This document shows, in pieces, positions 23,924 through 31,707 of a DNA stretch of 33,533 bases (the first letter of the stretch is position 1; the number at the start of each line of letters is the position of its first letter). The translations under genes were made by a program, and so were the position numbers. This stretch comes from Phycisphaerales bacterium (lineage in GTDB: Bacteria > Planctomycetota > Phycisphaerae > Phycisphaerales > UBA1924): assembly GCA_013360695.1 (NCBI GenBank), contig JABWBC010000027.1, positions 1-33,533 of the forward strand. Direction: 5' to 3'. Below the pieces are notes generated by a model that had not been told where the DNA came from, made no database searches, and was given only the letters and a program-made list of their open reading frames with translations.

Positions 23924-25405
23924 ATGGGCCGCACCGATCGTTCCTCGTCCGCCCCCCGCCTCGCTGTCCTTTCGATGCTGGCCCTCGCCGGCGCCGCGTG
24001 GGCCCAGCCCTCGATCTCGGGCCAGGTCCGCGTCGATCCCAACGCACCCCTCAGCCGCTCCGCCAACGAAACCACCGCCTCCGCATCCGAGCTCCTCCCC
24101 AATCGCATCATCGCGGGCTGGAACGACTGGCGCCTCTCCCCATCCATCTCCAGCGAAGTCATCAACGGCGGCGCGTCCCTCTCCTTCGATGGCGGCGCCA
24201 CCTGGAACGACTTCCTCATCCGCCCGCCACTCGCCAATCAGTCCGGCGTCGAGGGCGACCCCATGACCGCCTACGACGACCGCACCGGCACGCTCTGGTA
24301 CGGCGCCATCAGCTTCGCCTCCAACGGCGGCATCTACGTCGCCCGACTCGATCCCACCAGCACCACTTTCAACCCCTCGAAGATGGCCCGCGTCTCCAGC
24401 GGCACCGACAAGTGCTGGATGGCCGCCGGCATCATCCCCGGCAATCCCAACTCCACCCGCCTCTACATCACCTACAACGAAGGCTGCATCCGCTCCGACA
24501 ACCTCGGCGACACCTGGAACGCCCCCGTCAGCCTCGGCTCGGGCATCGGCTTCCTCCCGCGCGTCGCGGCCGACGGCACGCTCTACGTCTCCTACTGGGA
24601 CTTCGGCACCGGCATGCTCCTCAAGCGCTCGACCAACGGCGGCACGAGCTTCACCCAGAAAACCATCGCCACCCGCCTCGACACATGGGGCACGCAGGAC
24701 GGTTCACGCTTCCCGGGAAACTTCCGCGTCCCGCCCATGTGCTACATCGCCGTCGATCCCAACAACGGCACGCTCTACGCCGTCTACTTTGATCGCACCA
24801 ACCTCACCGGCGGGCGCCACAACATCGACCTCTTCTTCACCAAATCCACCAACATGGGCGACACCTGGTCCGCCCCCACACGCCCCATCCACGGCGACGC
24901 TTTCAACCAGGATCAGTTCTTCCCCTGGATCGAAGTCGATAAGACCGGACGACTGCACATCACCTGGTGGGACGGCCGTCACACCGACCAGCCCGATTCC
25001 ACCGCCGACGTCAACGCCTTCTTCGACAACTACTACGCCTACAGCGAAGACGCCGGCGCCACCTGGCACGAATCACGCCTCACCCCCTCGCCCTGGAACG
25101 GCAAGAACGACGGCTTCACCCGCTCGCAGCAGTTCCTCGGCGACTACAACGCCCTCGCGCAGGCCGGCAAACGCGCCACACCCGTCTACATCGACTCACG
25201 CAACGGCGATCCCGACGTCTACACCAACCGCATCTTCTTCTGCAAAGCTGACATCAACCACGACGGCTTCCTCAACGGCAACGACTACGACGCCTTCGCC
25301 GACGCCTTCGAATCCGGCGGCTCCCTCGCCGACTACAACAACGACGGCTTCGTCAACGGCGATGACTACGACGCCTTCGCCGCCGACTTCGAGGAAGGTT
25401 GCTGA
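23924..25405 (+). CDS. Secreted GC-type dockerin protein with sialidase-like Asp-box propeller
   Basis: The 493-residue product has a signal peptide (cleavage near AWA-Q). The passenger contains at least five Asp-box (BNR) motifs spaced as in sialidase-type propellers: SFDGGATWNDF, RSDNLGDTWNAP, RSTNGGTSFTQ, KSTNMGDTWSAP and SEDAGATWHES. YITYNEG, YVSYWDFG and ITWWDGRH are typical inner strands. I cannot place the Arg triad or nucleophile of true exo-sialidases, so it may be a non-catalytic propeller. The dockerin-like module follows (C-K-A-D, DINHDGFLNGND, DYNNDGFVNGDD, final Gly-Cys). GGAGGTATCTC directly precedes the ATG at 23924. The frame is open from 22967, but that stretch is antisense to the TPR gene. 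Confidence 0.88.
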   Translation: MGRTDRSSSAPRLAVLSMLALAGAAWAQPSISGQVRVDPNAPLSRSANETTASASELLPNRIIAGWNDWRLSPSISSEVINGGASLSFDGGATWNDFLIRPPLANQSGVEGDPMTAYDDRTGTLWYGAISFASNGGIYVARLDPTSTTFNPSKMARVSSGTDKCWMAAGIIPGNPNSTRLYITYNEGCIRSDNLGDTWNAPVSLGSGIGFLPRVAADGTLYVSYWDFGTGMLLKRSTNGGTSFTQKTIATRLDTWGTQDGSRFPGNFRVPPMCYIAVDPNNGTLYAVYFDRTNLTGGRHNIDLFFTKSTNMGDTWSAPTRPIHGDAFNQDQFFPWIEVDKTGRLHITWWDGRHTDQPDSTADVNAFFDNYYAYSEDAGATWHESRLTPSPWNGKNDGFTRSQQFLGDYNALAQAGKRATPVYIDSRNGDPDVYTNRIFFCKADINHDGFLNGNDYDAFADAFESGGSLADYNNDGFVNGDDYDAFAADFEEGC

Positions 25406-25575
25406 AAGAAGTAGCCACGTTGTCCAGTCGCCCAGTGGTCTGATGGAATGACGTGCCCTCTTCGTCAACGGCGCGCCCGCGAGGCTTTGTTGCACTGAAA
25501 CCCCGCATCCGTCAGTTCGCGATGCCCTCTTCGCATCTTCGGTCAGTAGCCCGACCGTCAGAGGAAGCGTCTTCT

Positions 25576-25607
25576 CTTCGTGACTTCGTGACTTCGTGAC
25601 TTCGTGA
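25576..25607 (+). repeat. 8-bp microsatellite (CTTCGTGA x4)
   Basis: Four perfect tandem copies of CTTCGTGA occupy the gap between two convergent genes, just outside the stop of the radical SAM gene at 25613. Nothing else is recognisable in the 207-nt gap. Confidence 0.9.
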
Positions 25608-25612
25608 CTTCC

Positions 25613-26779
25613 TCAGAACAACTCCATCTGCTCGCCCGCCCCCGCGCCCGGCCTTCGGAAGTGCTTCGTCTCCAGCACGGCGCGTCCCGTCAGCCCCAAT
25701 CTCCTCGTGAACAACTTGAACGACGCGCTCAGATGGTCCGCGAACGCACCCGTGCCGCGCATCCGCGCCCTGAAGCGTGAATCGTTCAATTCGCCGCCGC
25801 GCACATCGCGGATGAGCGACTCAACTTTGCCCGCGCGGGCCGGATAGCTCCGCCGCAGCCACTCCAGGAACAGATCCTTCAATTGGTAAGGCAGGCGCAG
25901 CATCACATACCCCGCCCCCACCGCTCCCGCGTCGCGCGCGGCTTCCAGGATCGACGGCACCTCGTGATCGTTCAGTCCCGGGATGATCGGCGCCGTCATC
26001 ACGATCACCGGAACGCCCGCCTCTGACAATTCGCGGATCGCGCGCAGTCGATCCTCAGGCGCGCTCGCCCGCGGCTCCATCTTGACCGCAAGCGTCTTCT
26101 CCAGCGTCGTCACCGACACCGCCGCGTGCGCCGCGCCGATCTTCGCCAGTTCGCCGAGCAGATCGCGGTCGCGCGTGACGAGCCGGTTCTTGGTGATGAC
26201 GGACACCGCCTGCCGCGCCTCCACGCACACCTCGAGGCACCGGCGCGTGATGCGCAGCTCGCGCTCGATCGGTTGGTACGGATCGGTCACGCCCGACAGT
26301 GCGATCGATTCGCCCTTCCACGACGCGTCACGCAGCGCCCGACGCAACAGTTCTGGCGCGTCGTGCTTGGCGAAAAGGCGCGTCTCAAAGTCCAGGCCGC
26401 ACGAGAGGCCGAAGTACTCGTGCCCCGGTCGCGCGTAGCAATAGACGCATCCGTGCTCGCACCCGCGATAGGGGTTGAGCGTCCAATCGCCCGGAATGTC
26501 GGGCGATTCAACGCGATTCAGGATGCTCCTCGATTGATCGGGTTCGACGCGCGTCTCAACCTGAACGCCGTTCGGGCGTTCGCGTTCCAGTTCATCCAGA
26601 TGCTCGCCCAGGACGTGCAGCCGAACATCCCCGAATCGACTCGCCGGGTTGAGCCCCGCCCCGCGCCCCCGCACCTTGCCATGCTCAATCGCGTCGGCGT
26701 GCAGCGATTCTCGCGCAGGTTTCTCCTCGGCGCACATGCCACGATCATACTGCGAACATGCTTGACACGACCTTGACAT
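25613..26779 (-). CDS. SplB-like radical SAM protein (PA0069 family)
   Basis: The 388-residue product carries the radical SAM cluster motif in RGCEHGCVYCYAR (Cys107, Cys111, Cys114), which binds a 4Fe-4S cluster and S-adenosylmethionine. The context LNPYRGCEHGCVYC, SGVTDPYQPIE (after a short loop), VSVITKNRLVTRD and MTAPIIPGLNDHE is typical of the SplB-related, PA0069-type family, which has no settled function; true spore photolyase activity is not implied. Length is about normal for the family. The start at 26779 has a modest GCGGAG before it; an internal ATG at 26737 is possible. The upstream start would add an N-terminal Cys cluster (Cys5, Cys8, Cys16) that may be spurious. Neighbours give no functional clue. 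Confidence 0.85.
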   Translation of the reverse strand: MSRSCQACSQYDRGMCAEEKPARESLHADAIEHGKVRGRGAGLNPASRFGDVRLHVLGEHLDELERERPNGVQVETRVEPDQSRSILNRVESPDIPGDWTLNPYRGCEHGCVYCYARPGHEYFGLSCGLDFETRLFAKHDAPELLRRALRDASWKGESIALSGVTDPYQPIERELRITRRCLEVCVEARQAVSVITKNRLVTRDRDLLGELAKIGAAHAAVSVTTLEKTLAVKMEPRASAPEDRLRAIRELSEAGVPVIVMTAPIIPGLNDHEVPSILEAARDAGAVGAGYVMLRLPYQLKDLFLEWLRRSYPARAGKVESLIRDVRGGELNDSRFRARMRGTGAFADHLSASFKLFTRRLGLTGRAVLETKHFRRPGAGAGEQMELF

Positions 26780-26892
26780 CTACTCCGCAAGTCTTGAACA
26801 GACAACAAGTTCTCAATATCTCGCACCGGCTGCGAAATTCTCTGGCCTGTCCCGTCGCGTTCTTCGCTTCGTAGATAATCGCAAATTGGGCT

Positions 26893-26911
26893 AAAAGTCC
26901 CGTCGACTTTT
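26893..26911 (+). other. Small inverted repeat in the leader of the 838-residue gene
   Basis: AAAAGTC (26893-26899) and GACTTTT (26905-26911) form a 7-bp stem with a 5-nt loop and are flanked on both sides by GGGCT. It is about 90 nt upstream of the ATG at 27001, in a gap that must hold promoters for two divergent genes. It could be an operator or leader hairpin; nothing decides between these. Confidence 0.3.
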
Positions 26912-27000
26912 GGGCTCTTTCTTCTAGCCTGAACACTTGGAGATGGTGCCGACCCGTTCGGCGAACCGGCCTTTCACCCCACAACTCGAGGAGGATTACG

Positions 27001-29517
27001 ATGAAACGCCACGTCACCTGCTGCGTTCTTGCCGCCGTCGCCGGCATGGCCCTGAGCGCCTACGCCCAAACCGCCGCCCCGCCCGCGGATAGGGTCGTAA
27101 ACCCCGGCGAAATCAAGACCGCCACCAAGCCGCACGTCATTACGCCCACCCGCCAGGTCCTCCCCGACGGCTCGATCTTCGACTCCGCCTACGCCAAGGG
27201 CCCCTTCTTTGTCCCCGAAAAGGGCGTCGGCCTTCCGCCCAATGACCCCGGCATCATCTACGGCCCGGAGCCCCGCCTCTCGCCAAACGTCGGCGGCCTG
27301 TACATCCCCAAGTTCGGTGAAGACACCTACAGCGAGCCCGATCAGTCCGGCGACTGGGACACCCGCGCCCTGGGCCTGATCCAGGATTTCGCCGGGCCCA
27401 CCGCCGGCGAATGGACACCCTCCGATTCCGATATGGCCGTCAACGGTGATTATGTCGTCGCCATCACCAACGACGACTTCGCCGTCTACGACAAGTGCGG
27501 CACGGAACTCGCCCGCCACGACATCAACACCTTTCTCGGGATTGGCACCGACTACAAGATCTTCGATCCCAAGATCGTCTACGACCCGTGGAACAGCCGC
27601 TGGGTCATGATGTGGCACCTCAAGAAGGACTCGACCGAGGAAGCCGAGCTCATCTTTGTCGTCACCGGGAACTCCACGCCCTTCGGCGTCTCGGGCTCCA
27701 GCGTCTGGTGGTACCGCTTCGACGTCCTTCAGGACGGCGGCACCGCCAACGCCAGCTTCGCCGATTACTTCGACCTCGGCTATACCGCCAACTACCTCAC
27801 CGCCTCCGGCAACATGTTCAAGTTCGCCGGCGGGTTCCGCTGGGGCCGCATCATGGTCTTCGACAAGGCCGCCATGTACGCCGCCACCGGGGCCACCCGC
27901 TTGTCGTGGAGCCTCCTCACCAACCCCGACGGCTCAACCTTCGAAACCCCACGCGCCGCCAAGATGCAGAGCTCCTTCAACCTTGGCGGCCAAGCGATCG
28001 ACGGCTACTTCATCAACTCCCGTTGGGGCGGCGGAAGCAAACTCACCGTCCGCCGTGTCACTGACGCTTTCGGCGCCAACACCCTGACGACGAACGACGT
28101 CAACGTGAACGCCTACGTCGTCCCGCCCAACGCGGTGGAACCCGACGGCACCGCCGTCGACACCATCGACTCCCGCCTCATGCCCGCCGTCATTACCAGC
28201 GATAGCCTCGGCGTCAACGGCATCGACCTCTACACCTCCCTCACCACCACCGATCCGGGTGGCAACGCCGGCGCTCGCCTCTACCGTCTCGACGCCTCTT
28301 CGCTCGCGGTTGAGCACGACTCCACCTTCTGGGCGACCGACGTCCACACCTGGTTCGCCTCGCCCGCCATGGACTACTCCGGCTCCTCGGTCTTCGTCTT
28401 CAGCCGCTGCGGCCCGGCCGCCGGCCAGTTCATCCAGGCCCGCTACGTCGATTTCAACAAGGGCACGTGGACCAACGCCTCCAGCCAGCTCCACGCCGGT
28501 GAAGCCCTCTACTCCGGCTTCCGCTGGGGCGACTATCTCGGCGGTCAGCTTGACTGGGGCGATTACAACCACAACTTCAGCACCCCGGGACGCCCCGCCA
28601 AGATGTGGTTCATCGGCATGTACGCCGGCAGCGACAACACTTGGCACAACCAGATCGGTGCCGCCAGCGTCTACTCACAAGCCTCGCTCGACTCCGTCGC
28701 CCCCGCCGGCCTGGTCCAGTTCACCGGCCCCGTCGGCGGCCCGTTCTCGCCCGGCTCGCAGGCCTACACCCTCGGCATCTCCGGTGACGTCGGCCTCACC
28801 TACACCGTCACCAGCCTCCCCTCGTGGCTCACGTCCTCCACCGCCCTCAACGACGGCTATTCGCCCAGCGCCGGCGTCACACTCTCCCCCAACGCCGCCG
28901 CCAACGCCCTCGCCAAGGGAACCTACAACGACTCCGTCAGCTTCGCCGATTGCTACAACGGCGGCAACACCTTCGCCCGCTCTGTCCGCCTCGTCGTCCA
29001 AGCCCCCGACCTCGACGTGATCTCCGTCAACGCCACCAACGGCACCTACCACCCGGGACAGCTCCTTCCCGTCGCCATCCAGTACCAGAACATCGGCGAC
29101 TACGCCACCGGCTCCTACACCGCCAACTTCTACGCATCCACCAACACCACCATCTCCGTCGCCGACACCCTCATCGCCTCCCGCAACTACGGCAGCCTCG
29201 CCCCCGGCGCGTTCCAGAACTCCAACCACGTCTTCGCCACGCCCTGCATCCCCGTCGGCACCTACTACATCGGCGTTATCGTCACCGTGACCAACGACTC
29301 CGACACCTCCAACAACACCGGCTATGACGCCACCCGCGTCGGCGTCGATCGCTGCCCCGCCGACGTCAACAATGACTGCTTCGTCAACGGCGACGACTAC
29401 GACCTCTTCGCGAGCTGGTTTGAAGTTGCTGACCCCAACGCCGACTTCAACAACGACGGCTTCGTCAACGGCGACGACTACGACGCCTTCGCCTCCGCCT
29501 TCGAGAACGGCTGTTAA
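27001..29517 (+). CDS. Large secreted GC-type dockerin protein with CARDB domain
   Basis: At 838 residues this is the largest gene of the window. It has a signal peptide (MKRHVTCCVLAAVAGMALSA, cleavage near YA-Q). Residues about 110-560 are a probable beta-propeller (DSDMAVNGDYVVAITNDDFA, DPKIVYDPWNSRWVMMWHLK, WATDVHTWFASPAMDYSGSS) with no name I can give. Residues about 570-665 form a BACON/Ig-like domain (YTVTSLPSWLTSS). Residues about 668-780 fit CARDB (DLDVISVNATNGTYHPGQ, YQNIGDYATGSY, SDTSNNTGYD), a cell-adhesion-related fold. The dockerin-like module closes it (C-P-A-D, DVNNDCFVNGDD, DFNNDGFVNGDD, final Gly-Cys); loop 1 has Cys in place of Gly-6. GAGGAGGATTACG gives a very strong ribosome-binding site, and a strong terminator follows, so it may be well expressed on its own. 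Confidence 0.88.
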   Translation: MKRHVTCCVLAAVAGMALSAYAQTAAPPADRVVNPGEIKTATKPHVITPTRQVLPDGSIFDSAYAKGPFFVPEKGVGLPPNDPGIIYGPEPRLSPNVGGLYIPKFGEDTYSEPDQSGDWDTRALGLIQDFAGPTAGEWTPSDSDMAVNGDYVVAITNDDFAVYDKCGTELARHDINTFLGIGTDYKIFDPKIVYDPWNSRWVMMWHLKKDSTEEAELIFVVTGNSTPFGVSGSSVWWYRFDVLQDGGTANASFADYFDLGYTANYLTASGNMFKFAGGFRWGRIMVFDKAAMYAATGATRLSWSLLTNPDGSTFETPRAAKMQSSFNLGGQAIDGYFINSRWGGGSKLTVRRVTDAFGANTLTTNDVNVNAYVVPPNAVEPDGTAVDTIDSRLMPAVITSDSLGVNGIDLYTSLTTTDPGGNAGARLYRLDASSLAVEHDSTFWATDVHTWFASPAMDYSGSSVFVFSRCGPAAGQFIQARYVDFNKGTWTNASSQLHAGEALYSGFRWGDYLGGQLDWGDYNHNFSTPGRPAKMWFIGMYAGSDNTWHNQIGAASVYSQASLDSVAPAGLVQFTGPVGGPFSPGSQAYTLGISGDVGLTYTVTSLPSWLTSSTALNDGYSPSAGVTLSPNAAANALAKGTYNDSVSFADCYNGGNTFARSVRLVVQAPDLDVISVNATNGTYHPGQLLPVAIQYQNIGDYATGSYTANFYASTNTTISVADTLIASRNYGSLAPGAFQNSNHVFATPCIPVGTYYIGVIVTVTNDSDTSNNTGYDATRVGVDRCPADVNNDCFVNGDDYDLFASWFEVADPNADFNNDGFVNGDDYDAFASAFENGC

Positions 29518-29557
29518 ACACCCCTTTCGATCAGCCTGATAATTCCGTCTGACCCAT

Positions 29558-29592
29558 CAGCCCGGGGCGTCCGTTCCCCGGGCTGTTTCTTT
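29558..29592 (+). terminator. Intrinsic terminator after the 838-residue gene
   Basis: A perfect 10-bp stem, CAGCCCGGGG (29558-29567) with CCCCGGGCTG (29576-29585), closes an 8-nt loop and is followed by TTTCTTT. It starts 41 nt after the stop at 29517. Confidence 0.85.
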
Positions 29593-29666
29593 CCACCCAC
29601 GCCCCCAGATCCGCCTCGCCCGATGAAATTCCCCTTACCCGGGGGATCGAATCCGCCCGCCCATAC

Positions 29667-29696
29667 TTGCAACACGAACCCTCCCTTCGATAGGCT
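29667..29696 (+). promoter_or_regulatory. Candidate promoter for the four-TM protein gene
   Basis: TTGCAA (29667-29672) and TAGGCT (29691-29696) are separated by 18 bp, a plausible sigma-70-type pair about 55 nt before the ATG at 29751. It lies after the terminator at 29558-29592, where a new promoter is expected. Confidence 0.35.
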
Positions 29697-29750
29697 ACAT
29701 TCGCGTGGACTATTGGTTCGACGCCTGCTGAGTCTCACAGGAGCAACATC

Positions 29751-30416
29751 ATGGGCGCTTTGCTTGGCATCATCGGCGGCATCGTGGGCGGCGCGATCGG
29801 CGCCGGGGCCTGGGGCCTTATCGCGTACCTCACCGGCTACGAAATCGGCTGGGTCGCGGTCGGCGTTGGCTTCGTCACCGGCCTGGGCGTCGCCATCGGC
29901 AGCAAGGGCCGCGGCGGCGTGATGGGCGGGATCCTCGCCGCGATCATCTCCCTCGTCGCGGTCGCCGGCGGCAAATTCTTCGCTGTGGAAGTGGCCGCCC
30001 AGAAGTACACCAAGTCGAGCGAGTTCAAGAACGAACTCGCTTCGATCGAGATCACCGACGACATGATGGTGATGTACGTCGCCGATCTCGTCGTCGCCGA
30101 CAAGACCTCGCGTAACGAGACCATCAGCTGGCCGACCGGCGTCACCGCCGACACCGCCGAAGAAGAGAAGGATTATCCGCCCGAGCTGTGGAAGGATGCC
30201 AAGGCCCGTTGGGTCGCGCTCGACGACGCGACCAAGGAACAGTACCGGATGGATGTCCGACGCAGCATCGAGCAGGCCGCCACCGCGATGGTCAACACCC
30301 TCGGCGCCGCCGAAGTCTTCGTCCAGTCGTTCTCGTTCTTTGATCTGCTCTGGGCGTTCTTGGCTGTGGGCGCCGCCTTCAAGGTCGGCTCGGGCGCGGC
30401 ATCCAGCGACGACTGA
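29751..30416 (+). CDS. Four-TM membrane protein of unknown function
   Basis: The 221-residue product has three N-terminal hydrophobic, Gly-rich segments (about residues 2-27, 30-50 and 55-82; for example IIGGIVGGAIGAGAWGLIAY and GGILAAIISLVAVAGG). A charged region follows (about 85-190) with EEEKDYPPELWKDAKARW and a helical stretch. The fourth segment is near 195-215 (FDLLWAFLAVGAAFKVG). GxxxG patterns suggest tightly packed helices or oligomerisation. No family is recognised. AGGAGCAACATC precedes the ATG. Its stop is only 3 nt from the mraY stop on the other strand, so the two genes are tightly convergent and their transcripts probably overlap. Confidence 0.8.
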   Translation: MGALLGIIGGIVGGAIGAGAWGLIAYLTGYEIGWVAVGVGFVTGLGVAIGSKGRGGVMGGILAAIISLVAVAGGKFFAVEVAAQKYTKSSEFKNELASIEITDDMMVMYVADLVVADKTSRNETISWPTGVTADTAEEEKDYPPELWKDAKARWVALDDATKEQYRMDVRRSIEQAATAMVNTLGAAEVFVQSFSFFDLLWAFLAVGAAFKVGSGAASSDD

Positions 30417-30419
30417 TCT

Positions 30420-31598
30420 CTACCTCACCTTGATCGACGCCAGCGCCGCGATCACCAGCAGGATCGACACAATCCACGCCCGTGCCACGATCTGGTGCTC
30501 CGTCCATCCGCCCAGGTGCAGGTGGTGGTGGTACGGCGCGCACCGGAAGATCCGCTTCCCCTTGGTCGCCTTGAAATACCCCACCTGCATCACGACCGAC
30601 CCGATCTCGGTCAGGAACACCACGCTCATCACCAGCACCACGAACTCCTGCCGAAGGATGATTGCGTAGTACCCGATCAGCCCGCCCAGGCACAAAGACC
30701 CCGTGTCGCCCATGAACACCTGCGCTGGCGCGCAGTTCCACCACAGAAACCCCAGGCACGCACCCGTCGTCGCCCCGATCATCACGCCCAGCTCGTCGGC
30801 GAACGGGATGTGCGGCACCAGCAGATACTGGGCCGCCGTCTGCGACCCCGCGACCAGCGCCAGCACCACCAGCCCCAGCGTCACCACCGCCGAGATCCCC
30901 GTCGCCAGCCCGTCCATCCCGTCCGTGATGTTCACCGCGTTCGACATGCCCGCGATCAAGAGCGTCGCGATCACGATGAACACACCCTTGGACAGGTACA
31001 CCAGCGACGCGTTCAGCGTCACCCCGCCGCCCGGCTGCGGGTCATACGTCTTCTGGAAGGGCAGGTTGAGCACGTGCGCCAGCGAAAGCCCCTCGCTCGA
31101 CGTCCCGTGCGAATACGCGAAGTAGCCGATCAGCCCGCCCAGCGCCAATTGAAAGACCAGCTTCTCCCACGAGTACAGCCCCTGCCGCCCCGACCCGCGC
31201 GTCTTGGCCGTCAGCTTCAGCCAGTCGTCAAACCCGCCCAGCACCGCCAGCCACACCAGCACGATCAACCCGAGCTGCACGTAATACTTCGTGAGGTCCG
31301 CCAGCAGGAGCGTCGAGATCGCGATCGCCCCCGCGATCAGGACGCCGCCCATCGTCGGCGTGTTGGCCTTCCCCGCCGTCAGCCGGCGCAGCGCCTCGGC
31401 GTCGGTCGCGCCCGTGTCGCCGATCTTCATCTTGACCAGGAACGCGATCGTCCGCCGCCCCAGCACCAGCACGATGAAGAACGACAGCGCCGCCGCCGCC
31501 AGCGCCCGGAACTGGATCTGGTCGATCACGCTCACGTAGCGATAGACACCGCTCGAGACAAGCGATTGACGGATCAGGTCAAGGAGCAGGTACAGCAT
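30420..31598 (-). CDS. mraY: Phospho-N-acetylmuramoyl-pentapeptide transferase
   Basis: The 392-residue polytopic inner-membrane enzyme transfers phospho-MurNAc-pentapeptide from UDP to undecaprenyl phosphate, making lipid I for peptidoglycan. Family motifs are all present: PTMGG (residues 81-85), GGFDDWLKL with Asp124/Asp125, NAVNITDGMDGLA (220-232), VFMGDTGSL with Asp298, and the histidine motif PYHHHLHLGG (His357-359). Length is slightly above the usual 320-370, with an insertion around residues 170-195. The start at 31598 lacks a clear ribosome-binding site. It lies 109 nt downstream of murF on the same strand, the order expected in a division/cell-wall cluster. Confidence 0.97.
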   Translation of the reverse strand: MLYLLLDLIRQSLVSSGVYRYVSVIDQIQFRALAAAALSFFIVLVLGRRTIAFLVKMKIGDTGATDAEALRRLTAGKANTPTMGGVLIAGAIAISTLLLADLTKYYVQLGLIVLVWLAVLGGFDDWLKLTAKTRGSGRQGLYSWEKLVFQLALGGLIGYFAYSHGTSSEGLSLAHVLNLPFQKTYDPQPGGGVTLNASLVYLSKGVFIVIATLLIAGMSNAVNITDGMDGLATGISAVVTLGLVVLALVAGSQTAAQYLLVPHIPFADELGVMIGATTGACLGFLWWNCAPAQVFMGDTGSLCLGGLIGYYAIILRQEFVVLVMSVVFLTEIGSVVMQVGYFKATKGKRIFRCAPYHHHLHLGGWTEHQIVARAWIVSILLVIAALASIKVR

Positions 31599-31707
31599 GC
31601 GCGACGCGTCGAATCAAGCCTTGACCACCGCCCGGCACACGCCGTCCGGTGCAACTCTCGCGGGCGTCGCGGCTTCCGATCTCCGCTCCCCGCCCCCGAA
31701 CCATGCC

